Shown: piece after piece, positions 11,655 to 24,200 of the stretch
How positions within the stretch are numbered: the stretch's first letter is position 1
Layout: each line of letters begins with the position of its first letter
Source of the DNA: Microdochium bolleyi
Lineage: Eukaryota; Ascomycota; Sordariomycetes; Xylariales; Microdochiaceae
NCBI GenBank assembly: GCA_001566295.1
Contig: KQ964248.1
Span: forward strand, 1,426,001 to 1,490,000
Direction: 5' to 3'
Length of the DNA: 64,000 nucleotides
Program-made: the position numbers and the translations under genes
The notes under the pieces: model-generated
What the model saw: only the letters and a program-made list of their open reading frames with translations
Databases searched by the model: none
What the model was told of the DNA's origin: nothing

Positions 11655-14600
11655 GGCGATATCGTGCTCGAAGTCGACCTAGGGGAGAGGAAGCGTCCAA
11701 GAGCTCGGGATGTAGAGACTACAAGACTCGGGTTCTTCCTACAGTGCCGAGTTGGCGAAGGCGTCCAGTATGTTCGAGGTGGTTCGTGGGGACGATGATT
11801 GGCAAATTCGAGGATGCTGTGCAGCGATCCCCAGAGATTGAGATGATGGTGTGTGCAGAGCTGTGATAGTGTGAACGGTGTTGTGAAAAGCAAAAGACCA
11901 CCTGATGAGATAAGAAAGAAACAATGTCGTGAGATGTTGTGAAGTGATGTGTTGTAGATGAGCTCCAAGTCTGAGACCCGAGAGGAGGAGGGCAGAGGTC
12001 GAATAAGTACGAGGCCGAGATGCGTAGCCGTCAACTTGAGATCGTGCCCTGGATCTAGTCCAAGGACATGGGGGTCCCCAAGCCTCGAGATTGGCATAGC
12101 TGACGGAGCACGGAGAACCAGATACCTGGCCCAGCGTCCCTGGCAGATCATTCGAGGCCCAGGGTTGTCTGTGTCGAGCCGGCCTGCCAAAGTGACAGAA
12201 AGCCACGGCTGGTACGTACTTTCGCAAGCTAGTGCTGGGCGAGCATTAGCTTCGCGGCGGAAGACCTCCTTGGAGTTCCGGGGGCTGCCCTGGTGAACAC
12301 GATCTTAGATTCAGAGACCTGGCTTGGCTATGCGCACACCCTCCCTGCCACAATCCATGATCCCTGCCCTGATCCCAGCCCTCCCCCTGCTCAAAGCCTC
12401 GTCGTTGGTTTTCGCCTGTTAGTACTGGGGTAGGGAGCATGGCTGGCACGGGTGACTGTGAGCGGCATGGTGCGAGTATCTTCTCCGTACGGCCTTGCCC
12501 TGCGCCGGGGAAACCAACGAGTCTAGTCCTGAACATCACGAGTGTTGGACTGGAAGGCAAACCTGGTCCAGCTGGAGCTGTGGAGCTGTCATTGTCCGCA
12601 GCATGTCTCATGCTCGCAGAAGGCTGGTGTCCAGATGTGGCACATTGCAAGTGTGAACAGGCTGGTGAGCAGATTCCATACTGTACGAATACGTCGACAA
12701 CGACGTAGTACCTGTTCAGTGATCTTTTTGTCGTCTGATCATGCGAGTTTGTGGCTTTTTCAAGCGGATCGACAGCTTCTTGGGTGACTTTGCGTGTGCT
12801 TTACAGTCTCCTGCTCTGCTGGCTAGCTGGTGGTGGCATTTGCAAAGGTTCCTTATGCTCTTACTTCCACGGAGGGAGGGCTGATGCTGTATCTGCCAGT
12901 TTATTGGTCAGGCGGAAGTCCCCTGAACCATGTTATCTCCAACACTTTGCTGCAGTCCAGCACGGAGATGTTCAGAACAACAGACGATACGGACATGTAA
13001 TCTGGCCCCGTGGCAAATTTGACACGCTGCATTTCGAGTTCTCAATTGCGCGCAGGCCTCCTCGCAACATGATTGTTCCTGCCTCGACTCAAGTGTCTGC
13101 GCTTGTTTAGCTGTGGTTAATTAGGTCGTAGAATGTGTGGCGCATCGTGGTGTGGTAGCAGCCGCAGATCGCCAACAAGGATCCGATCACACATCAAGTA
13201 GAGGAGCTGAGAGGCAATTGCAAGGTTCGCCTTAGTTTCGCCAACCTTCTGGCCAGGCCGTCACAGGAAGCAACTCTGCCTTGCCTTGTCGTTGGGGTGC
13301 TGATCGCCCAGAGATTTCTCTCTGTGTCCAGAAGCGCTCCCACCTCCACAAAGGCGCGAATGGCGGAGCAGGGCAAGACATGTGAGCAACGAGGTTCCAT
13401 ACTGTAGACTAGGGCGGGGTTCCTCGCGACCACCCACGACCACCCAATGGTGTCTCCTGCCAGCTACATGCGCCACTCGAAGTTGCAAGACAAGGCGACA
13501 CTGGATGACGACACAAGGCATCTCCTTGCGATTGCTGATTTCGCGGCCTACGAAAGCTTTCTCATCTGACTGCACGGAAGACTGGCCGGGGGAGCGAAAC
13601 AGGACGGACGGGGTGCATCGGAGCTTTGATGTGATTGTGACGTTTGGTGATCCAATGGCAAAACAGTCAGCACGCAGTACCTACGCGACAGCTCGACTCG
13701 TTGGCCTGTATGCTTGGGACGACGGCTTGGAGTTGTCGGAGCATCAGAAGCCACGGGGACGCGACGCGGGCATAGCGCTAGAGAGAGTTTGCGCCGGCGA
13801 CGGGATCAACCGTCGTGGATTCCTCCAAGCTCTTAGGGTTTCTTTGTGTCGAGAGTCGGGGCGGGCGGGGTTATTGTTGTGGGAGGCTCCAGGCGTGGCC
13901 TTTGTTGCGGCGGCGTCCGGAGAAGCTTCCGTCCCGTGCATTATGGGGAGCTTCGGGGCTCGTCGCCACGGCCGGTCTCGTTGTTGGCTCGTCGAGCCGT
14001 GCACCACGGCGAAGTTAGAGCAGTTGCATAGTGACTGGCAGGCCGTTTCAACGTGTTTGCCACGAGTCCATCGACGCTGCAAGAGCACGAGAACAACGCA
14101 ATCGGCCTGATGGACCTCGTGGCTCCGGGTCGGCAACCGGAACAATAGCTGTATCTACGCGTTCGTAGAAACTGCTAGACATGCAGACAGGTGGAAAAGT
14201 CTCAGCTGTCGACATCGCCAAGGCGGCTGGCCCTTCGTGGACAGCGGGACGGACGCCCGGGGATCACGGCGGGCGGTGATGGACGGGCAAGGAAGGGGTT
14301 TCGACGGGGCGAGCAGTGAGTGCCGAGATCATCGTCATCTCGTCGGCGAGATTCGCTGCGGGCGGGACGCGGGCCTTGGACGGGATGCAGATGAGCATCT
14401 GAGGATCATGGGACGGGGCCGGGCACGCACGGCAGAGACAATTGAGCCACACGGCAGCCTCACAGCTGCGCCGTCCAGTAGCGGCCTCGACTAGCCCAGT
14501 GCCCCACGCAGAGATCCCTGTCGCTCTCCAGGTGGATATCCCACACCTCTGCTGGCCTCTCGTCCCTCCCAGGCTCTCGCCCTGCTTCATAAAACCACAG

Positions 14601-16430
14601 CAACTCCCCTGCCAGCCAGCCGCGCCCAACCTTGGACGTCACCACCAGCCACGACGGCGACATAACGACGCTCGCTCTGCACAACATCCGGCCCCGGCCA
14701 CGGCCACGGCCACACAGCACCAGCCCCCGGCCGGCACTGATGCTCGCCCCGCGGAGCTCTGATGGGCCCGTAGCCACAAACATCCCGAGTCCGCGCACGT
14801 CAGAATTGCCTCAACCCGAGAGCCTGAAGCAAGGGCCGGCCCAGGTTCCGTCGGACCGTGCTGCACTCTAAGCTGCCAGGAGGTCCCAAGACAGTTGACG
14901 CAGTACGAGATGTCATTTCCAAGCAGTGCGGCTGGCAGCCCATGGTAGGTGCTCGTTCGACTGGGTGTGCTCACTGGCCTGCTCGTGGCAAAGAAGAGCT
15001 GATTGGCATCTCCATTGCTCTGTACCAAACAATAAGCACCAAACGAGATCACTGCCGCCGTTTCAGTCCTCCAATATGCTGCCTCGACGGCTTATGTAGG
15101 CCCTCGCCAACCACCACAAGTTGCTGCATCTGCGCCATCACGTCACGACGCCTCACATGGAGTACGAATCACTCTGCTCGCGTCCGTTCGTGTCCGCAGG
15201 ATGCGATCCCTCATTGCCTGTGGGACGCAAGCCACTGGTGCTTGCCAGTCCAGACCAGGGTCTGCACGGGCCGCCACTTTCCGGTCATTTGGATCACCAC
15301 CCCTCCTACAGCCAAGCGGCCGTTCCCGCGACGCGACGCGGGAAGCTCCAGTTAGCTCGTGCTTATTGTCGACACTAGAGTTTACTAGACCAGGACGTCG
15401 GAATCCACTTGCAAGGCAACATCACTTCAGAACAAGAGTCGAGCTGCGCAACCCTGGACCGGGCATGGGTCAACTCGCGTCCCCCAGGTGCCTAAGCCAC
15501 TTCAGTCTGGTTGCGAGGTTGGCTGCATCAAGGCTCCAAAGTCGTTGTCGTCGAAAGGCTCCCGTCATGGGCGCACGCGAGCTGGTATAGCAAAGCCCCG
15601 CAGTCCAGGAATATCACCAGGACCTTTTTCAGCTGCAGGATGCGTGTGCCACACCATGGAAGCGCCAAAAACCGGGCCATCGGGTTGGCCATGTTGTGGG
15701 ATAATGAGTGGTTTAATTTGACAAGCTGGATCTCGAAGGCAGGCTTGCGGGACGGCGCTGCAGGCTGCATGCAGCACACTTTGAGGACAGCATGCCTTCG
15801 CAGACAGCTGTGCCGAGATCCCTGCGGCGGACAAGGGACCCCCGCCTGGCCCTGATCCAGCAGACTGGTTGACGGTCCCAGCTCTGTCACTGTGGCGATC
15901 CGCGGCAGGCGCCCGCAGCCCCTGCGTGCTGAAGCGACAGCGAGGATTGGCAACCCCGGCACGACTCGCAGCACAGGAACCTCATGCAAGTGTATGACAG
16001 ACTTGTGCACGGCGCAGGTGACCACAACCACCCAATGGTTGACGTGTGTGCACCCGGGAGCTTGGTTCGGGGTCTAGATGGTTTAGTGGTGAGGTGTGAC
16101 AGAGTTTGGAGAGGGCGCATTGGCTGGCCCGCGTGGGGGATCGTTGAGACTGCAGTTTTGCCGTTGGAGGCTTGACGCGAACGTAGCCAGAGGGCGACGG
16201 CAGTGGGCTCACAAGGCAAGTCGTGAGCAAAGCACTGCTCGAATTGGTGAGTCAGGACGACTCCAACTCGAGAGCGACCGGTGGGCCGTGGACGGCATGG
16301 CGGCGTGGGGGCACCGGTCAATCGTCACCTGGGCAGTCGGGCGGCCACCGGCCATTGTCAGGCTTCTGGCTCGCCTGAGTGACAAGGCGAAGGATCCCTG
16401 CCCCATCCCACCCTTCGGGGCCGAATCATG

Positions 16431-16512
16431 GCGAGGCGCCCCAACCAAAAACTGGCGCATTTGTGTGATTCTCATGGTGGATATGCGCCAGTTTTACCTT
16501 GGGGCGCCTCGC
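16431..16512. repeat. 30-bp inverted repeat with 22-nt spacer (hairpin)
   Basis: Left arm 16431-16460, right arm 16483-16512. The arms are exact reverse complements for 27 of 30 positions; the only break is a 3-nt block in the middle of the stem (CCA on the left faces ACC on the right). The 22-nt spacer runs 16461-16482. Both arms are bordered on the outside by ATG. A transcript from either strand would fold into a single long hairpin, of the size seen in microRNA-like precursors of fungi; it could also be a tiny foldback element. Confidence 0.9.
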
Positions 16513-18439
16513 ATGGCTGTTGCGATGCTCCGTGCTTTCTTGGTACCCCATATTCCTGCGTGCCTACCTCGAGGAGCGCAAGCACTCCGTCCACCTGGGC
16601 AGCAGAGGCATTCCAATGGAGGGCCTCTGCTGCTGCTTCCTGCTCATTTGATGGCGTCATTGCAGCTCCAACGGCGTGCCCGTGCCACGCTTCCCCGGCC
16701 GCGCGACATCTCAGACACCACGAGACTGCGTCTTGTCATACTCGTCAGTTATCAACCACGGCTCGCCCGTCTGCCGTCCGCTTCTCCGACAGTCTTTGCC
16801 TGGATCCTTCTCCAGGCTCCCTTCGCCAAGCTGTCACATCTCCAACAACACAACCTGACCCCTGCTGTCCCCTGTCCTGCCTGCCCTGCCCGCCCAGGAG
16901 CCTGGTCGTCACGCCTGAGGTGGCCTGGCTGCATACAGCATCCCTGCAGCTGGAGACGTCTTCCTGGCAAGTGATTGATTCCATTCTCGCAAGGCCGTCT
17001 CCCTTTGGACTGCATGAACGGGGTCTTTTTCCCACTGCGCAGAAGTTCCCCTGTCACGGCACTCGATTTTGTTCTGTTCCTTCCAGCAGCCCGACGGCAA
17101 TTCGATCGAGACAGCTCGCATGCATGGCTTCTTCATCGACACCGTGAGGAACCAGGTAGCCTCCCTCTTCCCCCCACGTGTTTTGCTTGCCAGGTTTGCT
17201 GTCACATTTGCACCGCCGGGCCCCATTTTTTTCTCTTTCAAATCAGTGAGCTGATCTGCCAACATGAACAGCCTGGCATGAACTACCACAACCTAATTCA
17301 GGCAGATGTGATGATATGTGGTGTCCAACGACCTCTTTTGATATATTTTAGTTAGGCCGTCCCAACCAACTTGCAACTAGCAATCATGGCCAAGTCCCCT
17401 TTTGGTGGGGACTCTTCTGGGGGGGAGACTGAACTGCCAAACACACAAAACCCCCTCGGATGTGAGAGGCATACTTCGCAACATGCTACCAATCAGAGAG
17501 CCGTCGAGGGTTTTGAAACACGTCGGCACTCCGCAACATCATGCAAGGTCCTCGGCGACAGAACAGACAGGTTTGCGTGTGGCGGCGAAGTCGTGCATGA
17601 AAATCTGCCGGGAAGAGGGGCCAGGCGGGCAGCTCTCATTACGGTGAAGTCCGAGAGAGCTGCTTGATGCCTCTGGGCTGTGGCCAACACCCCCCGATGC
17701 TTCTCGCTGGCTGACTAGCTGGCTGGCTGACGGTCTGGCTGGCTGGGCCTTGGGAGAAGGAGGGAGCGCGTCCGGGGTGGGATGAGCACACACGCACACA
17801 CGCACACTCGTGACAGACGGGCTTTGGTTGGAGCGTGCATGGGGCTGGTCCTCGACCAAGTACAACCCTGTGGTCCAGATCTATCTATCTTTCGCCCGCC
17901 AGAAGCTTTGACTTCTGGACCGTGTCTCAGATCCGGTGGACCTTGTAGCGTCCGTTGAGGTGTGTATCAAGTATGCATTCATCTTGGCCAGACTGACAGC
18001 CAGGCAGGGATTTCCTTGCCATTTTTTTGACAGCTCGGGACGAAGGAAGGGGGGGGCGCCTTTCACTGTCTTGACAGAATGGGCACTTCCAGCCGGAGTG
18101 AGCTGCTGCTCGCGGAGACCCAAATGATTATGCCGAGCGGGATATGTCCCGCCTCCGTACGAAGCCGACCAGTGAGGAGGAGGCGGAAGAGGAGGAGGGG
18201 GCTTTGTAGGACTAGCAGCCGTTGCTCGCGCGGTGTTGTACAGTTATCAGAGACAAGCCAAGGACCGGCGGCTGGCTGACCGGCTGGTCTGGCTGGCCTG
18301 GCCTGGCTATGGAGTGAGACTTGCTCTGCATGACTTTGTATGCGCCATGGAGGAGAGGCAATGTCTAGGATCCGGGGTTCAGACCTCTCTCTATCTATCT
18401 CGTTCTTTACAGTTCGACATGTGGTGTTTCTTCTCTTGC

Positions 18440-18463
18440 GGCTGGCTGGCTGGCTGGCTGGCT
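18440..18463. repeat. (GGCT)6 microsatellite
   Basis: Six perfect tetranucleotide copies; shorter, interrupted copies of the same motif lie near 17707-17746. Confidence 0.85.
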
Positions 18464-20541
18464 AGGGGGTGTGGGCGTTGCCGTCGGTAGGATGGATATA
18501 AGTGAGAGGGAGAGGCGTGCTACTGTGTTCAGAGGGCGGGACATATTCCGAAGAGCTCTCGCGGTTGTATTGGGCCCCCGCTGCCTGCCTACCCGCCCTG
18601 GTCTTACCTACGTGTCCGCGGAGTGCGGCGGAAACGAGGCAAGGGATGGAAGAAGTGGCAGGTAGTGGAGGATGGGCGACGGGGAGGGGTCCGGGTGGGT
18701 TTCTTTCGAGCGCTATCGAGCGGCGGCGGCGGGTGATGATACGTTAGTCCGTGGCGGACGGGCGTCCTCGTTGTCGCTCTCGCCGTCGTCATCGTCGTCG
18801 TCTAGGAGAGAAAAAAAAGAGCCCGTCGGCCCCAGGGCTGACGATGAGCGCTCCCCCACCCACCCCCCGGTCGACTATGCCCCGAGGTCGGTGTAGTGAT
18901 GGGGGAGGGCCGAAGACGACAAACATTTCGTGCGTGGAAGGAGGAGGTGTGGTCTGCATGCGCTCGATTAGGGAGGTTGCCGGAAACCGACCCAAGCCCA
19001 ACCCAGCCCAGCCCACAAACCCCTGGCCTGCTGAAGACGAAACACACATCGTTCTTTCTTTGTTGTTTCGAAGTGTCATTTCAGTACTCGGGGGAGTCGT
19101 CCTGTCCTGCTGGTAGGCAGGGCCCGGGTGGTGGCGAGGGACCAGATCGCACGCCAGTTTTAGGCTTTATCCGGGACTCCTGAAATAGCAGTTTTCTGGA
19201 ACGGCGCGGGCCAACAACGGACGACAGACAGACCACACACGTGCACGCTGCCGCCGCCGGGGCGCAATGAAGGACAAGAGAAGAGTTGTTGACAGGGAAA
19301 GGCCCTGCTCCGCCGCGGACCAATGGGGCGACCGGACGATGATTTCTCCAGGGATAGGCCCTTGTTCACACTTTATCGCTCTCGCCAAGCTCGAGCATCT
19401 ATCTGGCGGCGTGTGTAGCTTCGGCAGCTGAGTGGGGGGACGGCGAGAGATAGAGAGCGAAAGAGAGAGAAATTTAGGGCTGTCAGAGACGTCACGAGGA
19501 CCTATTCATGCCGGGAACATCCACCGAGGAAGATGGATGGGACAACCGGGAATCGCCGCCGCTGGGATCACGGGGCTTGGTTCTATTCTCTCGTCGCGCG
19601 GCGGATGTCTCTTGAACACCCTCGAAGAGAAAAGTGTCAAAGACTGAGACTCTGATTGGGCGGAACTGGGACCAAGCATGTTTGTTGGAGAGAAATCGCG
19701 ACAACACCGGGCAGGCCAGGCCAAGTCAGCTGGAGGTTGTCGCTTGCGCCACTGTTGGACACTGCTGTTTGGCGAGGTGGTCGCTCAGAGCCATGATTCC
19801 ACATCTATGTGTACAACATATTTGGGTAGGACACGCTAATCAGTTACCTGCTGCCTTTGGGCCTCGTCTACCAAGACGGGCCACCACCACAACCAACCAA
19901 CCACCTGACCACCCAACTACCCCGAGTCAGGCACAGCAAACGTTGCGTGTATTATTGTGACGTCTCGGCTCTCTCTCTCTCGTTCTTTGTTGTCCGACAA
20001 CCTACCCCAAAAGCCCTGGCTTGTCCTCACCCTCAGCTCCAGCGCAAGAACATACCGCAAACAGACCATCGTCGTACTCCACTTGCCCGATCTCACCCCT
20101 CTGCCTCCTACCTCCACCACCACCTCCATCCACTTCCATCACCACTACCAGGGCAGTCCCCGGCGATCCATCCGGACCAGGGGACCCCTCCCGCCCCGCT
20201 GCCTCCCTCCCCGGCCCCCGGTCCCGGGGCCCCCGTCGACAGTCCCGAATAGGCAAACCCCAGCTCGGGATATGTGATCCAGCACAACCCTGGGTGCCCG
20301 CTCTCGCCTGTCTTGTCTGCTTTGAGGCCCCTTCACCCTTCAGCCCCATCAGAGGACACACCATCGGCACGGAGCACCCCCCGGTGACGAGCACTGGGCT
20401 GTCAGCCGGGAGCGTCTATGGGCACTACCGCCCTGCACTGTGCGCTGTACGCAGTACCCTTCCTATCCCCCACTGTTTGGGCCCCTCTCTCTCTGTCTCT
20501 CTGTCTCTCGCTATGCGCACCTGAAGAGGGCTTGATCATTG

Positions 20542-20554
20542 CCCCCCCCCCCCC
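20542..20554. repeat. 13-nt homopolymer of C
   Basis: C-run followed by TCCC; a second run of 11 C lies at 20705-20715. Confidence 0.85.
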
Positions 20555-20619
20555 TCCCATACCCCTCCAGTACCCATTCCCAAAACCTGGTCCGCAGGCC
20601 ACCTATTCCCGAGAGCCGG

Positions 20620-20644
20620 ACACACACACACACACACACACACA
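20620..20644. repeat. (AC)12 microsatellite
   Basis: Perfect dinucleotide repeat between the two short C-runs. Confidence 0.9.
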
Positions 20645-21249
20645 TACACCCCACCCAAAAACAATATATGACGGGGGGCCATTTTGTGTTAGTTAGTTGG
20701 CAGGCCCCCCCCCCCGGGTGTTAGCGTACCACCCATGCGGGAATCTGACGTAGGGCAGTGCAGGGCAGGGCAGCATACGGAGGTGCAGCGCGGCAGATAG
20801 TTAGTTGTTTGATGGGGACCCTAATATATCGCCAAGGGCCCCAAGTGAACGCCAGATTTAGGAACTGCACATGCACTTGCACTGACCCGGACCGCACCAC
20901 ACAGTCCGCACCTGGTCCACACCGCACCCGCAGCAAAAAGATCGTGACAGAAAAAACTACCCCCGGGGATGGCCCCCCTCCCAATCGTCAAAGTCTCTGT
21001 TTGCTCGGCTTCGCCCACTTTCATGCTGCTGCTGCAAAACAAAAAAAGAGGATGGGGACGAAAGAGGGGGAAGAAGGGGGGCGTGCGTGGGACGGACAAC
21101 AATGCGCAAATGCCTTGACTAACCAGCGTCAGTTTCTGCGTTTTCACTCGGAATGGAAGCGATGGGCGGCGTATTCCCCGGCATCCGTCTGTCTGTCTTG
21201 CCTTGGAAGGTTTAAATCAGAGCATTTGCTATATCCAGATAAAGAACAG

Positions 21250-21267
21250 CAACAACAACAACAACAA
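21250..21267. repeat. (CAA)6 microsatellite
   Basis: Six perfect CAA triplets ending just before TGG; not inside a supported gene. Confidence 0.85.
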
Positions 21268-24200
21268 TGGGCATTGTCAGACCACTGGCCTGCATGCACG
21301 CCCGGCGAGTCAGGTGTGTACGGCAGACGGATGCGCTTCTCTTTTCAATAATGCGAATCTGCTGGTATTGGGGCGGCGGGGGCGGAGAGCACCCCGCCCA
21401 CGAGGGACCGCAACAGTGGACGGAATTGGTTCCTGTGCAGGCCGCTCTAGCGTCTCAAAGGTGGATGATCAGGTCAGGCCAGGGCAGGTCAATGTCAGGT
21501 CAGCTCGGCCAGCAAGCAAGCAAGGGAGAGGAGAATAAGGTTTGATTCCGCCTCTCTCCCTTTCTTCGCGACCACTTGTGCAGAAGACCAAGGACGAGAG
21601 AGAGAGAGACCTGGCCTGACTTGCCGGCCGGCCGGCGGCTGCTGCAACAGGGTGGGCAGCAGCGGCTATTGCTGTCCTCCTTGCGTGCCTCTTTTTATTG
21701 CCGACCTGTGCTCAAGGTTGCTGCTTGCTGCCGAGTATGCCATTTCACTACCACAACGGGGAAAGTGGCTGCGGCTACTGGATGTGTCTCGGGTATGCCC
21801 GTGTCCAAGCACAGATGTATGTCTGAGATGCGGTGTCGCGATTGGGGAAGAAATAAAAGCGACCGCACAAGCCACAGCTGCCATCATGACGATGCAAGCT
21901 CCAATGCCGCCTGTGCTGTGATCTGATGAGGGGGTGGAGACAGATCTGGTCACACGTATCTACCGGCATTCTGGGAAGCTATCTCACGATGAGGGCGCAT
22001 TGGCCATGGGCAGACAAGATCCACCATCTGTGCGGACCACCAGATCGGGCCTTATTCCCGGCGTTGCCTCATGACTTCCGCCCTCATCCAGTACATCGAA
22101 AAGCTTCGTGCCCGAGGTCACTGGAGTAATCTGAGTCTCTTCGCGTGGCAGGGACTTGCTCGACGTCGGAGCTCTTACTCCGCCGCTCCCCGTGGTAGCG
22201 CCAAGTCAGCGTCTAGTTTCAGACCCTTTTCTTTGACCCTGCTCCACCTTGTCACACATGGGCCCAACGCCGGTGGTGGAAGGAGAAACATGACTTACAG
22301 CCTGTCAACCAGGTCCGCCGCCGCAGTGTGCTTGTGTCCTGCCGGCGCCGCCGCGGACGTGCCGCTCGGCATGAGGTGATGTGTAGTCAGTCGGCCAGCT
22401 CGTGCATTGCTCCAAAGGATAGCGCCGCGGTATTGAAACTCTAAGCATGGTCGTGCTCTTCTCTTCCTGTTTTGGACAATGCGCACGCAAATACGTGCCT
22501 GTTTCATGTGTGAGTCTGGTGCATATGGGACTCGGCTATTGGTCAAGGGCACAAAGTCCGCTCATTGGAGCTGAAGAGGAGGACAGATACTACAGTTGAC
22601 GACAAGACATGTCACTGTGGCTGCCAGGGTGCACAGGCAGACAACGTTTTGTGACCTTCCTCGTGATCGAGATGGCGAGGATAGCTGGCTGTCTCACCAT
22701 GGCGCAGCCCCTGGACACCGGTGATCGCCGCGGTAGCTGCAAATCATAAGATCGGATGCCTGTTCAATAATTCTCAACAACGCTGCGCCACATCCGGCTG
22801 AAGCAGGGTTTTTGTACCTACATGGAGACTCGTGAAGTTGATGAAACGAAGAATGTTTGCCGCGACCGTGGGGCCTTCTTGCTTCAAATTGATTGGGGTT
22901 CTCGTGCAGTTCCTTTCACAGCCGGCTGGATGTATGTAGGAATTGCTCAAGATGGCCAAGGTTGAGACGTGTCCGCACAGGCAGTGACCAGCATCAGCCT
23001 CAGCCGTTAGGAGCGTCATAACATCGGATAGGACGTTTGAGTGGACCCCAGCTGCTGGAAACTTACGAGTGACGCCCACAATATGCTCTTGCAGTGCATG
23101 CGGGCTGGCATAGGTTATGAGTTGCGTGGCCATCGACACCTGTTTCCAAGTTGTTAGTTGTCAATGAGGCCAAAGGTCTCCACAGCCCGGCCGTGGGTGA
23201 TAAAGCCAGGATCATGGTGCTATTGCTGTGCACGGGACAAGGCCAGGCTATCCTGGCTAGCGCCAGACACCCACCGTCCACCACCAAGAGACGACTTATC
23301 ACATCTCAAGTTCTCGTCCAAAACAGAGGTCATCGAGTGGCTCCGCATCGTTCCAGATGGTTCAACTTACTCCAACTCCGAAGAGCCCCGTCGCGGCACT
23401 GGAGGGCCATACGCGGCCGCTGCGGCCACCACCCCTGTGTGCTTGCATGCCGACTCCAAAAGATAATCCAGCTTGCTGGGATGGATTCTTTGGCGACTCG
23501 CAAGAACATCCCGTTTAGGTCGTGCGGATTCTGCGGCCCTTCTTCAGTCTTCATCCCATGTTGCGAAACAGACGGTGGAGCCGCAGACGATGCTTCAGTT
23601 TTGACAGCTGGGCCCACAGGAAAAGTTGCCTAGAGACTGATTCATGCTCAAGTGCCGGGCAAGGTGGCTGGCCATTCCCTCGTGTTCACCGCCCGCTGTG
23701 CTGCTCTGGGAGGCCACAAAGGGTAGAAGTTTGAAGCTGTCAACGATCATGTGCGCTTGTTGGTGTATCCCCGCACATGGAGCGAAAATCTGGGCATTTG
23801 GAATCTTGTTCGTCAGTATCTACAGCTGTGGTCTGTGCTTGGCAGGGTATGTCTTTGGAGTGGTGTGGTCTGTTGTGATGGCCGTGCTCTGTGCTCACGC
23901 AGAGCGATACTCCCTCCCCCGGCACGATCTGGAGGGTTGTCCAGCTGGTTCCCTACCTACGCAGCTAGCCTTCCACGGGAATAGAGCGGGTTTGTCGAAG
24001 ACGAGTTGCGAAGCACCTCTATCGCCGCGCTTCGGACCAGCAGTGGGTTCTGCAAGGGGCAGAAGTGGCAGCGGCAGCCAGATCTGCTTCGCGTAAGCCT
24101 TAGTCGAGGCAAGAGGTGGATGAGTCGACGGTGGGCGAATCGCAGTGCAGCTGCTGCACCACACCGACAGCGGCTGAGAGACAAGCATCCTTGAGGGTGG

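Noticed and set aside
13382..14110. 242-codon ORF on +
   Set aside because: No recognisable domain, no splice context, equal-length ORFs on the other strand.
16428..17147. 239-codon ORF on + that includes the hairpin
   Set aside because: Random-looking composition rich in Ser/Pro/Arg, overlapped by other ORFs in every frame.
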